DNA from: an uncultured Acidobacteriota bacterium
Lineage (GTDB): Bacteria > Acidobacteriota > Vicinamibacteria > Vicinamibacterales > SCN-69-37
Length of the DNA: 10,269 nt
Reading direction: 5' to 3'
Assembly (NCBI GenBank): GCA_937880585.1
Contig: CALFMR010000433.1
Coordinates: forward strand, 1-10,269
The notes under the pieces were generated by a model, which searched no databases, was not told the DNA's origin, and worked only from the letters and a program-made list of their open reading frames with translations. A program made the translations under genes and the position numbers. Of this stretch, positions 6,128 through 10,269 are shown piece after piece (within the stretch, counting starts at the first letter, position 1; each line of letters begins with the position of its first letter).

Positions 6128-7068
6128 CAGTCCACCGTCTCACGCGCTGGCGATGCCGCCGCCGAGTAATAGCCCGAGTAGTCGTACTTGGAGGCCGACA
6201 CGTCGGCGAGCGTCCGGTTCAGCACGACGCCGAGCACACGATCGCGGCCGAGCGCGTCGACCGCGCGCCGCACCAGCGGATACGGGGTGTCCTCCGCCTT
6301 GATCACGAGGAGCGCGCCGTCCGACATGCCGGCGAGCAGGTTCGCGTCGGCAATCAGCCCGACCGGCGGCGTGTCGATGATGACCCAGTCGAAGACGTCG
6401 CGGGCTTCGGCGATGAGCCGCCGCATGCGATCCGATGTCAGCGCGTTCATCGGACTCGCGGTCGGGCGCCCGGCCGGCAGCACGGTGAGGTGCGCCGACA
6501 CGTGACGCAGCGCGAGGGGCTGGTCCTCGTCAGCGGTCAGCCCCTCGCCGAGTCCGATCGATCCGTCCACGTCGAAGATCTCGTGGAGCGACGGACGCCG
6601 AAGATCGGCGTCGATGAGCAGCACGCGCCGGTGGTACGACTCGCTGAACGTCAACGCCAGGTTCGACGCCGTGAGCGTCTTGCCCTCGCCGGGCAACGCA
6701 CTCGTGAGCATGATGACCTTGAGTCCGTGCTCGGTCTGGCCCTGATGGAGCGTGGCGGCCAGGCGTCGGTACTGCTCGCGCGACTGCGGCAGCATATGTG
6801 GATCGACGACGACCTTGCCGGTCAGACGCGCACACAGCCCGTCACGCACGGCGCCGAACATCGGCGAAGGCGCGGGTGCCGCGTCGCGCGCGCTCCGGCC
6901 GGGTCCGCGGTAGACCTCGCGGAGGCGGACATCGACCGCCGCGTCGGCCGCGGCCACCGCTGCCGTCGAACGCGGGATCTCGGACCGGATCGCTTCGGCT
7001 GCGGCCCCCGCGGCTCCGCCGGCGGCTCGTTCGGCGGCACGACGCATCGCTTCATCTACGCGACCCAT
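6127..7068 (-). CDS. BY-type tyrosine autokinase, CpsD/XrtA-system-like, without its own membrane domain (313 aa)
   Basis: Bacterial tyrosine kinase domain that controls EPS length and export with a Wzz partner. Walker A SALPGEGKT lies at residues 123-131, Walker A' LLIDADLRRPS at 150-160 (D153, D155), and Walker B VIIDTPP at 229-235. A small tyrosine cluster near the C-terminus (Tyr295, Tyr297, Tyr300, Tyr301) is the probable autophosphorylation site. The first 65 residues are Ala/Arg-rich and probably disordered; the opening MGRVDEAMRRAAE resembles the amphipathic start seen in XrtA-associated kinases (TIGR03018 type). No membrane helix is present, so the membrane activator must be supplied separately, presumably by the Wzz-like protein two genes upstream. 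ATG at 7066-7068 has GAGGAG 8 nt upstream, overlapping the ATPase stop codon. Confidence 0.92.
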   Translation of the reverse strand: MGRVDEAMRRAAERAAGGAAGAAAEAIRSEIPRSTAAVAAADAAVDVRLREVYRGPGRSARDAAPAPSPMFGAVRDGLCARLTGKVVVDPHMLPQSREQYRRLAATLHQGQTEHGLKVIMLTSALPGEGKTLTASNLALTFSESYHRRVLLIDADLRRPSLHEIFDVDGSIGLGEGLTADEDQPLALRHVSAHLTVLPAGRPTASPMNALTSDRMRRLIAEARDVFDWVIIDTPPVGLIADANLLAGMSDGALLVIKAEDTPYPLVRRAVDALGRDRVLGVVLNRTLADVSASKYDYSGYYSAAASPARETVD

Positions 7069-7076
7069 GCTCGGGA

Positions 7077-7082
7077 CTCCTC
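7077..7082 (-). promoter_or_regulatory. Ribosome binding site of the tyrosine kinase gene, overlapping the upstream stop
   Basis: GAGGAG on the minus strand, 8 nt before the kinase ATG. Its first two bases are the last two of the ATPase gene's TGA (7083-7081), so a ribosome finishing the ATPase is placed on this site. Confidence 0.7.
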
Positions 7083-8082
7083 AGTTCCAGAAGAAAGAAA
7101 ACCGCCGGCGCTTCGGCGTGAACGTGTCGAACATCGTCCCCTCCGACGTCGTCGTGGACGCGTCGAGCACGGGCGTCGGTGCCTCGACCGGGAGCAGCCG
7201 GGCCGTGCCCGGTGCAGCCGCCGGAGCAGGCGTGGCAGCCGCCGGGCGCGCCGGCGACGCGGACGGGACCGACAGCGGAATGTCGAAGTCGCCGCACACT
7301 TCCCTGACGATGGCGCCGTCGACGGGGCGCCGTCCGGCGGCAAACCCGCCGAGCAGCGCATTGTCGGCGATGACATTGATCGTGCGCGGCAGGCCGCGCG
7401 CTCCCTCGTGCACGAGCGCCATGGCTTCGGCGGTGAAGACGTCGGCCCCCGATCCGCCGGCCGCCTGGATGCGTCCGCGAATGTAGGTCTCGGTCTCGGC
7501 GCGGCTAAGCGATCCCAGCATGCAACGCAGCGATACGCGCTGCTTGAACTGGCGCAGCGCCTGCTCGTTCAGGCGATCGGCCAGTTCCGGCTGCCCCGCG
7601 ATGATGACCGACAGCAGCTTCTCGTCGTCGGTCTCGATGTTCGAGAGCAGCCGGATTTCCTCGAGCAGCTCGAGCGGCAGGCTCTGCGCTTCGTCGACGA
7701 TGAGGACCGTCGTTTCGCCAGCCGTACGACGGGCGGTGAGGAGCGCCTCGAGCTCGACGAGCATTCGCGTCTTCGATGTGGCGGCCTCGCGGGAGAGCCC
7801 GAACTTCGCCGTGAGCATCTCGATGAACTCCTCGCGCGACAGCGTCGGATTGTTCAGGTGCACGCAGTGCACGCGGACCGGCTGCGTCTCGACGGCGGCG
7901 CGAATCACCGTCGTCTTACCCGACCCGGCCTCGCCGACGAGCAGCGTGATGCCCTTGCGGCTGGCAATGCCGTACTCCAGATTGCGGAGCGCCTCGCGGT
8001 GCGCGTCGGTCAGGACGAGGAACCGCGGCGTCGGCGTCAGGTCGAACGGCCGCTCGCGCAGCCCGAAGAACGGTTCGTACAT
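7081..8082 (-). CDS. XrtA/PEP-CTERM-associated ExeA-like AAA ATPase (333 aa)
   Basis: AAA-type P-loop ATPase of the ExeA/GspA-like group that accompanies exosortase EPS loci (TIGR03015 type). The opening MYEPFFGLRERPFDLTPTP is the characteristic N-terminal signature. Walker A GEAGSGKT is at residues 50-57, Walker B VLIVDEAQ at 126-133, sensor-1-like IIAGQPEL at 160-167, and a basic RQFKQRVSLR stretch at 177-186 is a candidate arginine-finger region. LPRTINVIADNAL at 231-243 is typical of the C-terminal AAA lid. After about residue 270 there is a Pro/Ala-rich tail of roughly 40 residues, and the protein ends with a basic-aromatic KRRRFSFFWN (324-333). Its mechanism in EPS export is not established for the family. 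ATG at 8080-8082 has TGAGGA just upstream, combining the Wzz gene's stop with a Shine-Dalgarno; the gap is 7 bp. Confidence 0.93.
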   Translation of the reverse strand: MYEPFFGLRERPFDLTPTPRFLVLTDAHREALRNLEYGIASRKGITLLVGEAGSGKTTVIRAAVETQPVRVHCVHLNNPTLSREEFIEMLTAKFGLSREAATSKTRMLVELEALLTARRTAGETTVLIVDEAQSLPLELLEEIRLLSNIETDDEKLLSVIIAGQPELADRLNEQALRQFKQRVSLRCMLGSLSRAETETYIRGRIQAAGGSGADVFTAEAMALVHEGARGLPRTINVIADNALLGGFAAGRRPVDGAIVREVCGDFDIPLSVPSASPARPAAATPAPAAAPGTARLLPVEAPTPVLDASTTTSEGTMFDTFTPKRRRFSFFWN

Positions 8083-8089
8083 GCGATCC

Positions 8090-9634
8090 TCAGCGGACGA
8101 GCGTATAGGCGACGACGGCCAGACCCGCGAGCACGGTCGTGCCGAGCAGCGTACCGACGGCGAGCCTTCGCCAGACGCCGCGCCGGCGGTCGGCGTCCGA
8201 CTGCATCAGCGGCACGACGGCGATGACCGGCAGATCGAGCACGATCCGGGCGTCGTCGTCGGTCTTGAACGTCTGGTCGCGGTACTCGAGCAGCAGAATC
8301 AGCGCGGTGCCGAACGCCAAGCCGGCGCCGAGGCCCGCAGCGTTCAGTTTGAGCCGGTTCGGGCTGTAGGGGCGCTCGGGCACCTGCGCGGGATCGAGCA
8401 GACGGAACGTCTCGCCGATCTGCCGGGTCTCGAGATTCGCCGCGAGCTGCGCGTCTTCCTTCTTCGACAACAGGCTCGAGTAGCGATCCGACCAGTTCTT
8501 GTAGTCGCGCGTCAGCTCGGTGAGCTCCGCTTCGCGGTTTGGCGCCGCGTCGACGCGGCGCTGGTACTCGGCGGCCGCCGCCCGGAGCTGGTCCTGATCG
8601 GCGCGCTTGCGCGTCATCTGCCGGTCGAGCTCGGCGATCGACGCCTGAAGGTTGCTGATCTGCCGCTGACGCTCAGCTTCGGCTGGCGAGAGGATCGGTG
8701 TGGCGCCGGGCTGTGCCGCCGCGGCGGCTTCGTCGCGGGCCTTCTGCTCGAGATCGTGTACCGCCCGACGCGCGGCTTCGAGATCCGGATGGCCGGGCTT
8801 GTACCGCGCCTCATAATCGGCCAGTTGCGCGCGCGCCACGGCCAACTGCTGGGCCGTCGACGTGGGCGCCGCATTGCCGGGCGCGGGCACGGTCACGATC
8901 GGCGCGCGGGCCTGGGCGAGCTGGCGCTCGAGCTCAATCCGCATGTCCTGATCGCGATTGAGTGAGTCGGCGAGCTGCTGCTGCTGCAGTTGGGCGTTCT
9001 GCACCTGCTGCAGGTTCGCGTTGAGCTGCGATGGCAGCTCTCCGGCATGTGCCTGGTTGTAGGCCGCTAGGCGGCCCTCGATCTGCTGCAGCTGCTCGTG
9101 CGCATTGGTGAGCTGCTGCTCGAGGAAATCGTTGGTGCCCTCGGACAGGTTCTTCCGGTCCTGCAGACTCTCGCCGATGAAGAGCGAGGCGAGGCGCGCC
9201 GTCACCTTGGCGACCGTGTTCGGATCACTACCGATATAGCTGATGCGGAACGAGTCGCCGTTGACGACGTCGATCTGGATGTCGTGCTCGCGCATCCGTT
9301 CGACGATGTCCTCCATGATGCCGGTCCGGCGCTGCTCAGGGTAGAGATTGAACTCCGTGATGAGCTGCTCGAGCCGCGTCCGGCTGAGAATCTGCTGCCG
9401 GATGCTCTGCAGCCGATCCCCGATGCTCGTCGTGACGACGGGGCGCACGTAGGAGTCCGGCACGCGCTGCGGCACGATCTGCACGAGGGTCTCCGACCGG
9501 TACATGTCGGGAAGCTGCCGCACGAAGCCCGCGACGCCTGCGGCGACGACCGCGAACGGCACGAGCAGCCACCAGATGCGGCGGCGCAGGATCCCCAGAA
9601 TGTCGTCGACCGTATAGGCCTTACCGGGCAGCAT
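8090..9634 (-). CDS. Wzz-like polysaccharide chain-length determinant, XrtA-system type (514 aa)
   Basis: Inner-membrane polysaccharide co-polymerase that sets EPS chain length and activates the tyrosine kinase. Residues about 8-60 form the Wzz N-terminal domain with membrane segment 1 (20-38). A long periplasmic part has strong Gln/Ala/Glu-rich coiled-coil segments at about 166-240, 260-305 and 318-365. A proline-rich stretch (LLDPAQVPERPYSPNR, 412-427) precedes membrane segment 2 (430-449), the usual Wzz signature. Then TFKTDDDARIVLDLPVIAVVP (455-475) resembles the kinase-facing segment of fused Wzz-kinases, followed by a third hydrophobic segment (491-511). Architecture and length fit the TIGR03007-type family. 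I chose ATG at 9632-9634 over the GTG at 9647-9649 because GAGGAG lies 5 nt upstream of the ATG and nothing precedes the GTG. It overlaps the beta-barrel gene by 14 nt. Confidence 0.92.
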   Translation of the reverse strand: MLPGKAYTVDDILGILRRRIWWLLVPFAVVAAGVAGFVRQLPDMYRSETLVQIVPQRVPDSYVRPVVTTSIGDRLQSIRQQILSRTRLEQLITEFNLYPEQRRTGIMEDIVERMREHDIQIDVVNGDSFRISYIGSDPNTVAKVTARLASLFIGESLQDRKNLSEGTNDFLEQQLTNAHEQLQQIEGRLAAYNQAHAGELPSQLNANLQQVQNAQLQQQQLADSLNRDQDMRIELERQLAQARAPIVTVPAPGNAAPTSTAQQLAVARAQLADYEARYKPGHPDLEAARRAVHDLEQKARDEAAAAAQPGATPILSPAEAERQRQISNLQASIAELDRQMTRKRADQDQLRAAAAEYQRRVDAAPNREAELTELTRDYKNWSDRYSSLLSKKEDAQLAANLETRQIGETFRLLDPAQVPERPYSPNRLKLNAAGLGAGLAFGTALILLLEYRDQTFKTDDDARIVLDLPVIAVVPLMQSDADRRRGVWRRLAVGTLLGTTVLAGLAVVAYTLVR

Positions 9635-10269
9635 GAGGTCTCCTCGCACGTTGCAGAAGCGGTGCCCAGAGCTGCAGGCCGGCCTGCACGCTCTGGCGGT
9701 CGAGTTGGCGGAACACGGTGCCCGGCAACGGAGCGCCGGTATCGAACGTGTAACGGTAATAGGCGTACGACACGCTCATGGCCAGCTTGCGCGACAGCGC
9801 AATCGTCATCTGCGCGGTGCCGTCGTAGGCGTCGAAACCCGTGGCCGTCTCTCCGCGGTCGAAGCCCAGACGGCCCACCGTGGCCGCCACTTCGGTGTGC
9901 AGCTCGACTCTCCGGCCGAGGAGGCCGCCAAAGGCCATGGCCAGGCTGTCGGAAAACGTCGGTTCCACGAGCGTCTTGATGAATCCGACGTCGCGGCTGT
10001 AGGTGAGCGCAGCGTCCCACGTGCGGCCGACCTGACGATCGAGCGTCGCGTGGCCGATGATACGGAACCGCGTCGTGTCGCCGTCCGAAACCGCCGTCGT
10101 CCCCGTCGAGAACGCCAGCGACGTCCGCCGCGAGAACGACAGCGCGTGGCTGTAGTTGATCCCCGCGTCGATCGAGTCATTGCGGATCGTCCGGCTGCCG
10201 TCGGCCAGATCGTACGTCCCGAGCCGCCGGGCGTAGCCGATTTCCATCCCGAGATCGCGCGTGAATTGG
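9621..10269 (-). CDS. Outer-membrane beta-barrel protein of the EPS locus, C-terminal part (5' truncated by window edge)
   Basis: The frame is open from the right edge (first whole codon 10268-10266) to TAA at 9623-9621, giving 216 residues of the C-terminus. The Met at 10247 is internal: preceding codons read QFTRDLG and continue the same barrel-like strand. The sequence alternates polar and hydrophobic or aromatic residues in strand-sized blocks separated by short turns (SIDAGINYSHALSF, RTSLAFSTGTTAV, TWDAALTYSRDVGF, MSVSYAYYRYTF, VQAGLQLW), typical of a transmembrane beta-barrel. First in the visible operon and next to Wzz, it may be the outer-membrane component of EPS export, as with the barrel proteins that accompany XrtA loci (TIGR03016-like); this is inference. 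It ends with a basic tail (QRARRPHAAR) instead of the terminal aromatic residue usual for barrels. Confidence 0.8.
   Translation of the reverse strand, partial: QFTRDLGMEIGYARRLGTYDLADGSRTIRNDSIDAGINYSHALSFSRRTSLAFSTGTTAVSDGDTTRFRIIGHATLDRQVGRTWDAALTYSRDVGFIKTLVEPTFSDSLAMAFGGLLGRRVELHTEVAATVGRLGFDRGETATGFDAYDGTAQMTIALSRKLAMSVSYAYYRYTFDTGAPLPGTVFRQLDRQSVQAGLQLWAPLLQRARRPHAAR
9640..9645 (-). promoter_or_regulatory. Ribosome binding site of the chain-length gene
   Basis: GAGGAG on the minus strand, 5 nt before ATG 9634-9632. It lies inside the end of the beta-barrel coding region and sets the chain-length protein at 514 residues rather than 519. Confidence 0.75.

Larger units (their letters stand above)
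1826..10269 (-). other. Exopolysaccharide operon, eight genes, XrtA-associated type
   Basis: Transcribed right to left: beta-barrel, Wzz-like, ATPase, BY-kinase, sugar transferase, deacetylase, FemAB-like, glycosyltransferase. Junctions: 14-nt overlap, 7 bp, 12 bp, 1-nt overlap, 3 bp, 7 bp and 14 bp. With no internal gap large enough for a promoter, a single transcript is likely. The promoter, the 5' end of the first visible gene and any exosortase gene are outside the window. Confidence 0.85.

Noticed and set aside
6490..8226. 578-codon plus-strand open frame antisense to the kinase and ATPase
   Set aside because: Arg-rich low-complexity translation spanning two real genes and their junction; no ribosome binding site or domain support.
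7520..8965. 481-codon plus-strand open frame antisense to the ATPase and chain-length genes
   Set aside because: Ser/Arg-rich shadow of well-supported genes on the other strand.
9635..9649. GTG start of the chain-length protein five codons upstream
   Set aside because: No Shine-Dalgarno precedes it, while GAGGAG sits 5 nt before the ATG at 9634.
1..10269. CRISPR, tRNA, rRNA, insertion sequence or attachment site
   Set aside because: No regularly spaced short repeats, cloverleaf-like sequence, transposase motifs or terminal inverted repeats were seen; nearly all of the window is coding.

Overview
The window is GC-rich, gene-dense bacterial DNA with no RNA genes, mobile elements or CRISPR. 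It holds most of an exopolysaccharide (EPS) operon on the minus strand and, converging on its 3' end, the C-terminal part of a large secreted protein on the plus strand. The EPS genes match, by motif and order, the families that accompany the exosortase XrtA/PEP-CTERM system: chain-length determinant, ExeA-like ATPase, tyrosine autokinase, EpsB-type sugar transferase, DUF3473 polysaccharide deacetylase and FemAB-like protein. With the high GC content and the Ser-linker/Trp-Pro repeat protein, this suggests a Gram-negative, non-model organism such as an Acidobacteriota (Vicinamibacteria-like) member or a deltaproteobacterial relative. That placement is inference. No exosortase or PEP-CTERM substrate gene is inside the window.

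Layout: (1) 3-1784, plus strand, 5'-truncated secreted protein: beta-propeller-like region, a bacterial Ig-like domain, then three copies of a 28-residue Cys/Trp/Pro module separated by two serine-rich linkers. (2) 1785-1825, a 41-bp convergent gap. (3) 1826-10269, minus strand, eight genes read from right to left: outer-membrane beta-barrel protein (cut by the window edge), Wzz-like chain-length protein, AAA/ExeA-like ATPase, BY-kinase, initiating sugar transferase, polysaccharide deacetylase, FemAB-like protein, and a GT-A glycosyltransferase. Neighbouring genes are separated by 3 to 14 bp or overlap by 1 or 14 nt, so they almost certainly form one transcript whose promoter lies beyond the right edge.

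How they work together (inference from families): the sugar transferase loads the first sugar phosphate on the undecaprenyl carrier, the glycosyltransferase adds a further sugar, and Wzz plus the tyrosine kinase control polymer length and export. The beta-barrel protein may act in the outer membrane, while the deacetylase and FemAB-like proteins modify the polymer or its precursors. The ATPase is a family-typical partner of unknown mechanism. The least explained object is the repeated 28-residue module at the C-terminus of the plus-strand secreted protein.
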